In this document: in pieces, positions 25,485-34,010 of the stretch
Position numbering within the stretch: the stretch's first letter is position 1
How the letters are laid out: every line of letters starts with the position of its first letter
From: Oryzomonas japonica
GTDB taxonomy: Bacteria > Desulfobacterota > Desulfuromonadia > Geobacterales > Pseudopelobacteraceae
Length of the DNA: 42,913 bases
Direction: 5' to 3'
Assembly (NCBI RefSeq): GCF_008802365.1
Contig: NZ_VZQZ01000013.1
Coordinates: 1 to 42,913 of the forward strand
The notes under the pieces: model-generated
What the model saw: the letters and a program-made list of their open reading frames with translations, nothing else
Database searches by the model: none
Told to the model about the DNA's origin: nothing
Position numbers and translations under genes: made by a program

Positions 25485-26159
25485 ATGTTCAAGAACCTGC
25501 GCGAGGATATCAACTCCGTCTTTGAACGCGATCCGGCCGCCCGCAATGCCATGGAGATCATCTTCTGCTATCCCGGCCTGCACGCCCTCTGGATATATCG
25601 TATTGCCCATTGGTTCTGGATCAACAAGCTGTTTTTCCTGGGACGTTTCATTTCCCATCTCGGCCGTTTCCTGACCGGCATCGAAATCCATCCGGGCGCC
25701 AAGATCGGCCGCAAGTTTTTCATCGACCACGGCATGGGGGTGGTGATCGGGGAAACGGCCGAGATCGGCGACAACGTGACCCTCTACCACGGCGTGACCT
25801 TGGGCGGGGTAACCTGGGACAAGGTCAAGCGCCATCCGACCCTGGGCGATAACGTGGTGATCGGTTCGGGGGCCAAGGTGCTGGGACCGTTTACCGTCGG
25901 CAAGGGGGCCAAGATAGGCTCCAACTCGGTGGTGGTCAAGGAGGTCCCGGAAAACGCTACCGTGGTGGGCATCCCCGGTCGGGTGGTCATGGCCCAGGAA
26001 AAGAAGGAAGAGCTTCGCCCCGACCTGCAACACGGCCAACTGCCCGATCCGGAGGCCAAGGCGATTTCGTGTCTGTTCGACCAGATTCGCGAGTTGGAGA
26101 AAAAGTACGCCACCCTGGCCGAGGAACACGAGGCGCTGAAAAAGAAAATCAACGGCTGA
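25485..26159 (+). CDS. cysE: Serine O-acetyltransferase
   Basis: A 224-residue cytosolic enzyme making O-acetyl-L-serine from serine and acetyl-CoA, the first step of cysteine synthesis. The N-terminal helical part contains [20 protein letters not shown]; the left-handed beta-helix of hexapeptide repeats runs from about residue 66 to 165 with catalytic D81/H82 (FIDHGMG) and H117. The C-terminus (about 195-224) is a charged coiled coil and lacks the standard Ile end that binds the cysteine synthase partner in E. coli. GGGAG at 25473-25477 supports the ATG at 25485 over an upstream TTG. A TTGACA stands at 25416-25421. Short EpsC-like type. Confidence 0.93.
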   Translation: MFKNLREDINSVFERDPAARNAMEIIFCYPGLHALWIYRIAHWFWINKLFFLGRFISHLGRFLTGIEIHPGAKIGRKFFIDHGMGVVIGETAEIGDNVTLYHGVTLGGVTWDKVKRHPTLGDNVVIGSGAKVLGPFTVGKGAKIGSNSVVVKEVPENATVVGIPGRVVMAQEKKEELRPDLQHGQLPDPEAKAISCLFDQIRELEKKYATLAEEHEALKKKING

Positions 26160-26161
26160 TC

Positions 26162-26303
26162 CTTAGAAAACAGTAGGTTGTTCAAAAATAGTCAGATCGT
26201 CGCACCCGCAGAATGCCCTGAGGAGGCGTAGCAGCGCTACGCCGCACGAAAGGGTTTTCGAGGACGGCGGCGAGATGACTGTTTTTCAACAACCTCTTAG
26301 AAA
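26162..26303. mobile_element. MITE-like inverted-repeat element flanked by an 8-base direct repeat
   Basis: Imperfect terminal inverted repeats (from 26175 inward and from 26295 inward, ending AGGTTGTT and its complement) extend across almost the whole element to a central hairpin (26225-26232 with 26236-26243). CTTAGAAA occurs at 26162-26169 and again at 26296-26303, which looks like a target duplication; five extra bases separate the left copy from the repeat. There is no coding capacity. It lies between cysE and lpxC. Confidence 0.7.
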
Positions 26304-26311
26304 GCTGCGCA

Positions 26312-27139
26312 ATGATCAAACGACAAACCACCATCAATCGTATCTTCAAGATCACCGGCATCGGGCTGCATACCGGCCAACCGGTCAACTTGGAGTTCCT
26401 TCCCCGCCGCGAGTTCGGCATCGCCTTTGTCATCAACGGCCAGATGATCCCGGCCCGCTACGACATGGTTGCCGACACGCGCCTCTCGACCCTGATCGCC
26501 AAAGATGGGGCATCGGTTTCCACCATCGAACACCTGATGGCGGCCTTTTACTTTTCCGGCATCACCAACTGCCTGGTGTACATCGACGGCCCCGAGGTCC
26601 CCATCATGGACGGCTCGGCCTGGGAGTTCTATCAGGGCATGTGGAAAGCCGGCGTCTACGAATTCCCGGAAAACGGCGTCTATCTGAAGGTGCTGCGCCC
26701 GGTGGAGGTCACCCGGGAAGACGCGTTTCTGCGGGTCAAGCCGCTCAATACCCTGGAAATCACCATGTCCATCGAGTTCCGGGCGCCGGTCGGCAAGCAG
26801 AAGAAACGGGTCACGGACGTGGAAAACGCGTTCGCCATCATCAATTCCCGCACCTTCGGCTTCATCGAGGAGTTGGAAGCGATCCGCCAGGCGGGTTTGG
26901 CCAAGGGGGCGACCCTGGACAATGCCGTGGCAATCGGCGAGGACAGCATCGTCAACCCCCACGGCCTGCGCTACAAAAAGGAGCTGGTCAACCACAAAAT
27001 CCTCGACCTGATCGGCGATCTGTACACCAGCGGCTACCGCCTCCTCGGCAAGGTCGAGGCCAACAAGACCGGCCATTACCTCAACAATCTGCTGCTGAAA
27101 GAGATCTTTTCAGACCCCGCCAATTACGCCATCTACTGA
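26312..27139 (+). CDS. lpxC: UDP-3-O-acyl-N-acetylglucosamine deacetylase
   Basis: A 275-residue cytosolic zinc enzyme that commits to lipid A synthesis. All key positions are visible: ITGIGLHTG (17-22), STIEHLMAAF with E73 and H74, zinc ligands H228 and D232 in HKILDLIGDL, and H255 in GHYLNN. It is about 30 residues shorter than the E. coli enzyme, mainly at the C-terminus. No strong Shine-Dalgarno site stands before ATG; the inverted-repeat element ends only about 16 bases upstream and may have changed the original leader. The neighbouring cysE is unrelated to lipid A, so this isolated copy may be the only lpxC or a second one; the window cannot tell. Confidence 0.9.
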   Translation: MIKRQTTINRIFKITGIGLHTGQPVNLEFLPRREFGIAFVINGQMIPARYDMVADTRLSTLIAKDGASVSTIEHLMAAFYFSGITNCLVYIDGPEVPIMDGSAWEFYQGMWKAGVYEFPENGVYLKVLRPVEVTREDAFLRVKPLNTLEITMSIEFRAPVGKQKKRVTDVENAFAIINSRTFGFIEELEAIRQAGLAKGATLDNAVAIGEDSIVNPHGLRYKKELVNHKILDLIGDLYTSGYRLLGKVEANKTGHYLNNLLLKEIFSDPANYAIY

Positions 27140-27182
27140 TGTGCCGGATCACTACAAACGCCGACTGGAACGAATCTTTCGC

Positions 27183-27220
27183 GACCCTTTGACCCTCGTG
27201 CAGTAAGGGGGCAAAGGGTC
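27183..27220. terminator. Hairpin between lpxC and the AsmA-like gene
   Basis: A stem with arms 27183-27191 and 27212-27220 lies between two convergent genes. The rest of 27140-27344 shows a smaller hairpin (27246-27261) but no gene. Confidence 0.5.
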
Positions 27221-27344
27221 GGTTTCGCCTTGTTGGCTTGCCCTTCACCGCTTGGTGAAAATCGTTGTGGTCGGCTGATATGCAAGGCGCACGCGAGCGA
27301 GAAGGCGAGTGGCACCGCCGCAGATCAACCCCGCAGTAGATTTT

Positions 27345-30300
27345 CTATTGTCCCAGCATGACCTCTCCCGTATCCGTGAACAGCTTCACCGGCAGCTCAA
27401 AGACCCGCTTGAAGATATTCAACGCTCCCCTGGCCATGGACTTGACCGGAATAGCGCTCACCTGTGGATCGGACCACTTGCCCTTTGCCTCGAAATAGGC
27501 CGTTACCACCGATTTGCCCTTGCCGGTCAGGAGCCAGCCCACCACCGGGATGCGGTTGACGATCTTGTCCACGGTCTGGAGCGGCTGGACGCCGATGGTG
27601 AAATTGAGTTCCTCCCTGACCATGTCCGCTCGGCCTATGACCGAGATGTTCATGGCATCGCTGTTGATAAAGAGGTTTTGGGTCGAAATGCTGCCGTCGC
27701 TGAAGGCGAAGCTGCCATGGATGTCCTTATACGGCATACCGTCCGACACCATGTCCGGAAGTTGGAACTTGAGCAACTGGGATACGTTAAGGATCGAGAA
27801 CATCTTGGAGAGCACGTTGAACTTCCGCAGAGTGCCTTTTTCCAGTCTCAGTTTCACATTGCCGAGCGCTGTCCTCTTGAGGTCCGCCATGGTAGCCCCC
27901 CGGGCGGTCAGGTCGCCGGAGAGGTTGAGGGTCCCGGTGACCTCCTTGGTCACGTCCAGCGCCTGAAGAAGGCGCTCCGCATTGACCCGCGAAACCCCGA
28001 TATTCAGGTCATAGCGTCGCTCCTGGCCGTTGCCCGGTGCAATGCGTCCCTTTGCGGTCACCTTGCCGCTGAACATCCCGGCCTCCATGCCCTGGAGATA
28101 AAGAATGCCGTTTTCCTGGTGCAGCGTCGCATTCAGCTTCGAGTAGGGAACCTTTTCGTATTTCCCGGATTCGGCGTTGAGCTTGAGATTCAGGTTGAGT
28201 CGCGATGACGCCCGGTTGTCCGTGTTCCCCTGGCCGGAGAGTTTGGCAAGCAGGAGCAGGTCGTCCAGGTCGAGGTTGGATGAACTGAGCGCCAGGTTGG
28301 CCGTTGGGGCGGCCCCCGTGGTGTAATCGCCGTTGATGCTGAAATTGGACGTATTGAAGAGTCCGGACAAACTGTTGACGGCATACCTGCCGTCCCTGAC
28401 GGCCAGCACGGCATGCAGGCGGCGGATGCTGGCATTTGCCTTGGCCGGGGGCGGGGGGATAAGGTTTATGTCCCGCAGGAAGAACTGGGGTGACGACAGG
28501 GTGATCTCGGCTTCGGCGTTTTTCAGGCTTTTGACCCGGCCGCGCAGGTTGAGGAGCGAATCGCCGTAGCGGGCGCTCATGCCGGTAGTTTCCAGACTGT
28601 TCCCGTGAAAGGTGATCGTGCTGCTGATGCCGCTCACCGGCTTCAATTTTGGATCCGGCAGGAAGGAAAAAGTGTTCAGGGCAATACTGCCGGAGTAATC
28701 CATGGCCGAGAAGTCTTCGGGGTTGCCGGTGCCGCGGATATGGGCCTGTACCCTTCCGCGCGGGCGGTACTGTTGCCACATGGGTATGATGGGCAAGGTC
28801 TCGCTCAACCAAAACGGGTTGGTCTGCACTTCGAAACCGAGGTACGGCTTATCGCCGTATCTCAGCAAGGCGTTTGCGGAGAGGGCGAGAGGCGGCAGGG
28901 TGTAGGCCAGGCTGTTCAGCTTGATCTCGCCCGGCGGAAGGGTCGAACTGAAGGCGAGATGGTTCGCCATGCCTGCGGGTTTGCGAACAACGCCGGGGAA
29001 GGTGTAGGCGGCCTGCTTCAGTTCCCATTCGCCGTCCAGTCGGTAGGCGGAAAAATGGCCGCTGCCGGTGAGGACAAGGTTGGAGTTGCCACTGAAATCG
29101 AGTTTGTGCGCCCCGACGATCCTGGCCAGCCAGGCGATCTCGGGGGAGCGGGGGGTGATCTCCATGCGGACCGGGTAGTCGGATTGCTTGTCGGTGTTGT
29201 ATTCCGTGATCGATCCGTGCAATTTGAACGGCGACGTGCCGAAGGAACCGGTCATGCCGATCAGGTTGAAGTTCTTGCCCTTCAACTCGACGGTTCCCTT
29301 GATGTTGTTGAACGTCGGCGCCTTGGGGCCGTAGCTGAGAACGGCCTTTTCCACCGGCCCCCGGATCAGGAGGGTGTTGTAATTGTCTCCCCGCTCCATG
29401 TGGGCGATCTGGCTGACCCGTCCGTCCAGTACGCCGGTATCCAGCTTGAAGACCCCGGACTTGATCTTGTTCTCGATATAATCACGGGTATCGGTGGGGA
29501 TGATTCCGTAGGGAACGTAGGTCCTGACATCCTCATAGCGGAAGGTGCCCGGGGTGGCCGCTCTGGCGACGATGCGCGGATCCGGGCCTGCATAATCGTG
29601 CAGTTGGACGCTCCCCTTGATCCTGAAACCGTCGGTGCTCAGGTCGATAGTCTTGATATTCAGCAGTTTGCCGTTGAGTTTGAGGTCATAGTCCGCCTGG
29701 AGGAAACGGGGCGCCACGGTGGCGTGGAATATGGTCGGCCAGGACACGGCGGCGTTGTTGATGCGGATCTTGCCCTTGGCGGCGAACTCCCGGGGCTTGC
29801 CCTTGAAGCTGGTGGCGACGTCCAGGCGGCCACCCGGGTTGGCGAAGGGGATGTGCCTGCCGAAGTAAGGCCAGAAACGGCCGATCTCGGCCTGTTTGAC
29901 ATCCGCATCGCCGTTTACTTCCATCTCAAGCAGGGATTGCCCCTTTTCGGGGAGCCTGATCGTGCCGTTCAGGGCGATTTTGGCCGGAGCCCCCGATACG
30001 GCCGGGATGTCGCAGACGAGCTTGACGCTCCCTTTGCGGCCGCGGGCCACGTGATCCATGGTCAGGGCGATATTGGTGGCGGCAACCGCCGGCAGCCCGT
30101 CTTTGCCCACGGCCATGTCGTGCCACTGGATCGTACTGCGCTTGAGCTGCACCTTGCGGAACTGAATCTGCATGCCTTCTTTGCCCGGCGCCAACAGGTC
30201 GTCGATGTTCAACTTCCCGTCTTTGTTCCGTACCAGACGGATGTCAGCCCCTTCCAGGGCTACGTCGCGCAACACGACACGTTCTTCCAGCAGGGGCCAC

Positions 30301-30587
30301 AGGGCCAGCCGCACCGTGATGCGGTCGGCCTTGAGAAAATCGGCGCTGTTGTCCGGCTCCTTGACCGTGATGCCGTCAAAATCGAAGGAAGGGCCGAAGT
30401 GCCATTTGAACTCGCCCCGGGTGAAGGTGACCTTACGGTTGAGGGATTTTTGCAGGGAAGCGAGGATTTCGTCGCGATAGGCGTTGACATCCAGCAGGTA
30501 GGGCAGAAAAAAAGCCAGGCTGACCACGATGGTGCTGACGACCAGCAGCAGGATGCCGGAAAGCTTTATATAGGAGCGTTTCATCAT
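27345..30587 (-). CDS. AsmA/YhdP-like envelope protein
   Basis: A 1080-residue protein with one N-terminal membrane helix (about residues 6-28) and a long periplasmic part made of repeated beta-strand-rich segments typical of the AsmA superfamily. The N-terminus has LPYLLDVNAYRDEILASLQ and a typical AsmA beginning; the C-terminus carries the AsmA_2-type end with LNFTIGVQPLQTVDKIVNRI, VVGWLLTGKGK and a short tail. Such proteins form hydrophobic grooves that move phospholipids between the membranes. YhdP is longer (about 1266 residues), so this may be a shorter relative. The start ATG overlaps the upstream stop as ATGA; a second ATG follows at once. No Shine-Dalgarno is seen, so it is probably coupled to the CNNM gene. 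Confidence 0.88.
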   Translation of the reverse strand: MMKRSYIKLSGILLLVVSTIVVSLAFFLPYLLDVNAYRDEILASLQKSLNRKVTFTRGEFKWHFGPSFDFDGITVKEPDNSADFLKADRITVRLALWPLLEERVVLRDVALEGADIRLVRNKDGKLNIDDLLAPGKEGMQIQFRKVQLKRSTIQWHDMAVGKDGLPAVAATNIALTMDHVARGRKGSVKLVCDIPAVSGAPAKIALNGTIRLPEKGQSLLEMEVNGDADVKQAEIGRFWPYFGRHIPFANPGGRLDVATSFKGKPREFAAKGKIRINNAAVSWPTIFHATVAPRFLQADYDLKLNGKLLNIKTIDLSTDGFRIKGSVQLHDYAGPDPRIVARAATPGTFRYEDVRTYVPYGIIPTDTRDYIENKIKSGVFKLDTGVLDGRVSQIAHMERGDNYNTLLIRGPVEKAVLSYGPKAPTFNNIKGTVELKGKNFNLIGMTGSFGTSPFKLHGSITEYNTDKQSDYPVRMEITPRSPEIAWLARIVGAHKLDFSGNSNLVLTGSGHFSAYRLDGEWELKQAAYTFPGVVRKPAGMANHLAFSSTLPPGEIKLNSLAYTLPPLALSANALLRYGDKPYLGFEVQTNPFWLSETLPIIPMWQQYRPRGRVQAHIRGTGNPEDFSAMDYSGSIALNTFSFLPDPKLKPVSGISSTITFHGNSLETTGMSARYGDSLLNLRGRVKSLKNAEAEITLSSPQFFLRDINLIPPPPAKANASIRRLHAVLAVRDGRYAVNSLSGLFNTSNFSINGDYTTGAAPTANLALSSSNLDLDDLLLLAKLSGQGNTDNRASSRLNLNLKLNAESGKYEKVPYSKLNATLHQENGILYLQGMEAGMFSGKVTAKGRIAPGNGQERRYDLNIGVSRVNAERLLQALDVTKEVTGTLNLSGDLTARGATMADLKRTALGNVKLRLEKGTLRKFNVLSKMFSILNVSQLLKFQLPDMVSDGMPYKDIHGSFAFSDGSISTQNLFINSDAMNISVIGRADMVREELNFTIGVQPLQTVDKIVNRIPVVGWLLTGKGKSVVTAYFEAKGKWSDPQVSAIPVKSMARGALNIFKRVFELPVKLFTDTGEVMLGQ

Positions 30588-31894
30588 GGCTGTTCGGGGG
30601 GAAGGGCTGTGACGCGAACCTTCAGTACCGCGGTCTGGGTCACCTCTTCGCAGAGGAACCGGTAGCCGTGCCATTCGACGGTCTCGCCTTTCAGCGGGAA
30701 ACGGCCCAGCTCCTGCAGGATCATGCCGGCCACGGTTTCAAAGGGGAGTTCCTCGTCCAGCTTGATCTCAAGGGCGTCGGCCAGGTCGAAGACCGAGAGC
30801 AGGCCATCCACCATCAGGCTGCCGTCCTCCATATTCATAATGGTCGGTTGTTCCCCGACATCGTGCTCATCCTCGATCTCGCCCACCAACTCCTCTATCA
30901 GGTCTTCGGTGGTGACCAGGCCGCTCAGGCCGCCGTACTCGTCTACCACCAGCACCATCTGGTTGCGGTTGCGCTGCATTTCCTTGAGCAGCTCGTTGAC
31001 CTTCTTTCCCTCCGGCACGAAGACCGGCGGCAGCATGATGGCCGCAAGGTCGAGCTGTTCACCCGCCACCAACCGCCCCAGGATGTCCTTGCCGTGCACC
31101 ACCCCCGCAATCTCCTCAATGCTCCCGGCATAGACCGGATAGCGGGAATACATGTTATCCAGGAGCGTGGCCACCACCTGGTCACGGGGCGCGGCAAGAT
31201 CGATGGCTACCATGCGCGTGCGCGGGACCATTACCTCGCGGACGCAGGTGTGGGAAAATTCGAAGACATTGCGGATGTACTCGTGCTCAGTCTCGCTGAA
31301 AACGCCGCTCTCATGCCCCTCGGCCACGATGTGCTGCACCTCTTCGCGGGAGATGAAGGGCTCTCGGTTGGCTGGAATACGCAAGAGCCGCATCACCGCC
31401 TTGCTGGAGACGGTCAGGAGGCTGACCAGGACCGAGCCGACCCGGGCGAGTACGCTGATGGGCCGGGCAACCCGCAAGGCAATGGCGTCGGAGTATTGCA
31501 GCCCGATCGCCTTGGGTACCAGTTCACCCAGGATGAGCAACAGGTAGGAGATGATAACCACCATGCCGGTGACCGCCACCGGTTCGGCGGCATGGGCCAA
31601 AAAGCCGATCCCCAGGTTCTGAAACCAGGGGCGGAGGTAGTCGACGGCGATAATGCCGCCCATGGTCGAGGCCGTGGCACCGGTCACGGTGACGCCGACC
31701 TGCACCAGCGCCAACAGGCGGTGGGGGTCCTGCTGAAGCACCTCGATGAGGTTTGCCCGCTTGTCGCCCTCGTCCACCAGTTGGGCGACACGGCTCTTGC
31801 GAATGGATATGATGGCAAATTCGGAGCAGGCAAAAAAGCCGTTCAGAACAATCATCACTGCAATGACGAATATTTCAACGAGAACGGTATCCAC
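30584..31894 (-). CDS. CNNM/HlyC-CorC family membrane protein with CBS pair
   Basis: A 436-residue inner-membrane protein. The DUF21/CNNM membrane domain covers about residues 1-190 with three to four helices and the conserved FFACSEFAIISIRKSR. It is followed by a CBS pair (about 205-330; VPRTRMVAIDL and LVVDEYGGLSGLVTTEDLIEELVGEI) and a CorC_HlyC transporter-associated domain (about 345-430). Family members move or regulate divalent metals such as magnesium, although they are often annotated as hemolysin. The start codon is GTG at 31894, with GGAGG upstream. The stop overlaps the AsmA-like start by four bases. Confidence 0.93.
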   Translation of the reverse strand: MDTVLVEIFVIAVMIVLNGFFACSEFAIISIRKSRVAQLVDEGDKRANLIEVLQQDPHRLLALVQVGVTVTGATASTMGGIIAVDYLRPWFQNLGIGFLAHAAEPVAVTGMVVIISYLLLILGELVPKAIGLQYSDAIALRVARPISVLARVGSVLVSLLTVSSKAVMRLLRIPANREPFISREEVQHIVAEGHESGVFSETEHEYIRNVFEFSHTCVREVMVPRTRMVAIDLAAPRDQVVATLLDNMYSRYPVYAGSIEEIAGVVHGKDILGRLVAGEQLDLAAIMLPPVFVPEGKKVNELLKEMQRNRNQMVLVVDEYGGLSGLVTTEDLIEELVGEIEDEHDVGEQPTIMNMEDGSLMVDGLLSVFDLADALEIKLDEELPFETVAGMILQELGRFPLKGETVEWHGYRFLCEEVTQTAVLKVRVTALPPEQP

Positions 31895-32376
31895 AAAACC
31901 TCCATTAAAGCGACATTTTCACTCCTGATGGGACTAATGTCAACCGTCACATGTATCGGTATACGTTTTATCCCTGTAATGGTGCGAAAAAACGCAAAAA
32001 AGTTGCCACTGCTATGAATATGGGAAGGCAATTCGGGCATTATGGAGAGGCGGCTCGTTATTTTTGTTTGTTGTCAGTGTAACCTTTGGGCGTTTTGTCC
32101 GTCTTATGCTCTGAAAGCGTAAGGTCCACCTTCTTATGCAAAACGGATGGCAGAACGGCGCTTCACGAGTGTACACAATGAGAAACGGAAGAGATCTTCC
32201 GTTTCTCATTTTACTCCGGGCGACAGTACTGAAAGTATTCTGAAAACAGGGCGCCTGACGCCTTTATATTTTTCACATTATGGTCTATATATTGCGGCTG
32301 GTGGCAAAGAGGTAATGGATTTCATCTCCATCATTATCCTATCCCGGGCAGCAAGCACATAAGGCAGGAGGAAATC
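31895..32376. other. Intergenic region between divergent CNNM and efflux operons
   Basis: No supported gene is seen here. It holds both operon promoters, although no consensus box could be chosen with confidence, and an orphan hairpin at 32177-32210. Short open frames lack ribosome sites and family features. Confidence 0.6.
32177..32210 (+). terminator. Orphan terminator-like hairpin upstream of the efflux operon
   Basis: A 15-base perfect stem (32177-32191 with 32196-32210) with an AGAT loop and a T-rich right end. No gene ends before it on either strand. It may be an attenuator or the end of a small RNA. Confidence 0.6.
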
Positions 32377-32445
32377 GTGACGTTACATGCAGCAGGCACT
32401 TTTGAGCGCCTGAAGAAACCGGAAACAGGGGCGGTGCGGCAATGA
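32377..32445 (+). CDS. Short leader ORF coupled to the efflux adaptor gene
   Basis: A 22-codon frame beginning at GTG 32377, with AGGAGG at 32366-32371 five bases upstream, the best ribosome site in this part of the window. It begins VTLHAAGTFERLKK and its TGA overlaps the adaptor ATG as ATGA. The adaptor itself has only a weak site, so translation from the leader probably delivers ribosomes to it. The peptide has no recognisable family and no obvious regulatory codon run. Its reality rests on the ribosome site and the overlap; it could also be coincidental. Confidence 0.5.
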   Translation: MTLHAAGTFERLKKPETGAVRQ

Positions 32446-33770
32446 GCCTACAACCTCATCAGAAAGAGACAGGCAATGGACCATCCGAAAACTCCCCGAC
32501 AGCCTCACGGTCCCGGCTCTGGTGGCTGATCGTGCCGTTGATAGGGCTGTTGGCAGGTGGGGGGTACCTGTATTGGGGCGGGAAACCGGTCCCGGCCGCC
32601 AAGCAGGGTGGGGCGAAAAATGCCCCCCAGGTGGTCCCGGTGGTGGCGCAGGCCGCGGGAAAGGCGGATGTGGGGGTGTATATCACAGGGCTCGGCAATG
32701 TGACCCCCCTCAACACCGTCACCGTCAAGTCCCGTATTGATGGGCAGCTCATGGAGGTCCGCTTCCGGGAGGGGCAGACCGTCAAGCGGGGCGATCTCCT
32801 GGCCGTTATCGACCCGCGGCCGTACCAGGTGCAGTTGACCCAGGCCGAGGGGCAGATGGCCCACGACCAGGAACTGTTGCGGAATGCCCGTCTCGACCTG
32901 CAGCGCTATAAGCTTTTGTGGCAACAGGACTCCATCCCCAAGCAGCAATTGGACACCCAGGAGACCCTGGTGCGCCAGTATGAAGGGACCGTCAAGGTTG
33001 ACAAGGGGCAGATCGACAGCGCAAAACTGCAACTGGTCTACAGCCGGATTACGGCGCCCATCAGCGGCCGGGTCGGCTTGCGTCAGGTCGACGCCGGCAA
33101 CATCATCCATGCCAGCGATACTACCGGCCTGGTGATCATTACCCAACTCCAGCCTATTACGGTGGTATTCCCGGTCCCCGAGGACAGCCTTCCCCTGGTG
33201 CTCGGCAAATTCAGGTCGGGAACGCGTCTTACCGTGGATGCCTTTGACCGGGAGCAAAAACAAAAGCTTGCCACGGGGCAGCTTCTGACCATCGACAACC
33301 AGATCGACCCGGCCACCGGCACGGTCAAGTTCAAGGCGGTGTTTCCCAACAATGATAATGTCCTGTTTCCCAATCAGTTCGTCAATGCCCGACTGCTGGT
33401 GGAAACCAGGCATGATAGTGTCGTGGTTCCCGCCTCCGCCATCCAGCGCGGCTCCCAGGGCACCTTCGTGTACCTGGTGAAGGCCGATAAAACCGTCGGC
33501 ATTCGTCCGGTCGTCGTCGGCACCCCCCAGGGGGATGATATCGCCATCACCTCAGGCCTCGCGGCGGGCGAGATGGTGGTGGTGGACGGCGCCGAACGTC
33601 TGCGGGACGGCAGCAAGGTGGAGCTGAGGGAACCGGGTCACCAGCGGGGCCAGGGCGCCCCAAATGGCGCAACTGCTCCCGGGAGTCCGAAAGGGCAGGG
33701 TGGACAGCGGGGAGCGGTGAAGGGGGCGGGACAGAAACCTGGTGGGGTTCAACAAGGAACAAGACCATGA
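32442..33770 (+). CDS. RND efflux periplasmic adaptor, MdtA type
   Basis: A 442-residue membrane fusion protein. One N-terminal membrane anchor lies at about residues 26-46. The adaptor core follows: lipoyl half motifs (TVTVKSRIDGQLMEV; APISGRVGLRQVDAG), an alpha-helical hairpin between them (about 130-190), a beta-barrel with QPITVVFPVPED and the membrane-proximal domain with VVVPASAIQRG. The tail after about residue 395 is low-complexity Gly/Gln/Pro. It links an inner-membrane permease to the outer-membrane channel. It overlaps the leader ORF by ATGA. First main gene of a four-gene efflux operon on plus. Confidence 0.93.
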   Translation: MSLQPHQKETGNGPSENSPTASRSRLWWLIVPLIGLLAGGGYLYWGGKPVPAAKQGGAKNAPQVVPVVAQAAGKADVGVYITGLGNVTPLNTVTVKSRIDGQLMEVRFREGQTVKRGDLLAVIDPRPYQVQLTQAEGQMAHDQELLRNARLDLQRYKLLWQQDSIPKQQLDTQETLVRQYEGTVKVDKGQIDSAKLQLVYSRITAPISGRVGLRQVDAGNIIHASDTTGLVIITQLQPITVVFPVPEDSLPLVLGKFRSGTRLTVDAFDREQKQKLATGQLLTIDNQIDPATGTVKFKAVFPNNDNVLFPNQFVNARLLVETRHDSVVVPASAIQRGSQGTFVYLVKADKTVGIRPVVVGTPQGDDIAITSGLAAGEMVVVDGAERLRDGSKVELREPGHQRGQGAPNGATAPGSPKGQGGQRGAVKGAGQKPGGVQQGTRP

Positions 33771-33783
33771 CCTCGAAATCTTC

Positions 33784-33952
33784 GCCACGGGGGACATGGA
33801 GGTACACGGAGAAAAAAAGTAACGGCTAGGATGCCGTTTATATATGTTCAAGGGGTTTATGCCGTTAACACCGCTATTTCATTACAAATCCATAAAGACG
33901 GTTATGAAAACCCCTCTAGCCTTTCCTTCGTGTCCTCTCTGTCCTCCGTGGC
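33784..33952. repeat. Imperfect inverted-repeat element between adaptor and first permease genes
   Basis: Related arms at 33784-33812 (GCCACGGGGGACATGGAGG...) and 33925-33952 (complement: GCCACGGAGGACAGAGAGG...) face each other across about 110 bases. Further inside, AGGGGTTT at 33851 has a counterpart at 33908-33915. It starts 14 bases after the adaptor stop and has no coding capacity. A degenerate MITE-like repeat is likely. Confidence 0.55.
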
Positions 33953-34010
33953 AACCTGTTTTTGCTATGGACGTTATCGTCCATCCGAATGAAATTTTTC
34001 AGGACACTCC

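Noticed and set aside
28605-30665. Open frame of 686 codons on plus opposite the AsmA-like gene
   Set aside because: Antisense shadow; the minus-strand frame has the AsmA pattern, membrane anchor and coupling to its neighbour.
30668-32017. Open frame of 449 codons on plus opposite the CNNM gene
   Set aside because: The opposite frame carries clear DUF21, CBS and CorC motifs; this one has none.
32147-32362. Open frame of 71 codons between the CNNM and efflux operons
   Set aside because: No ribosome site, no family features, and it runs through the orphan hairpin.
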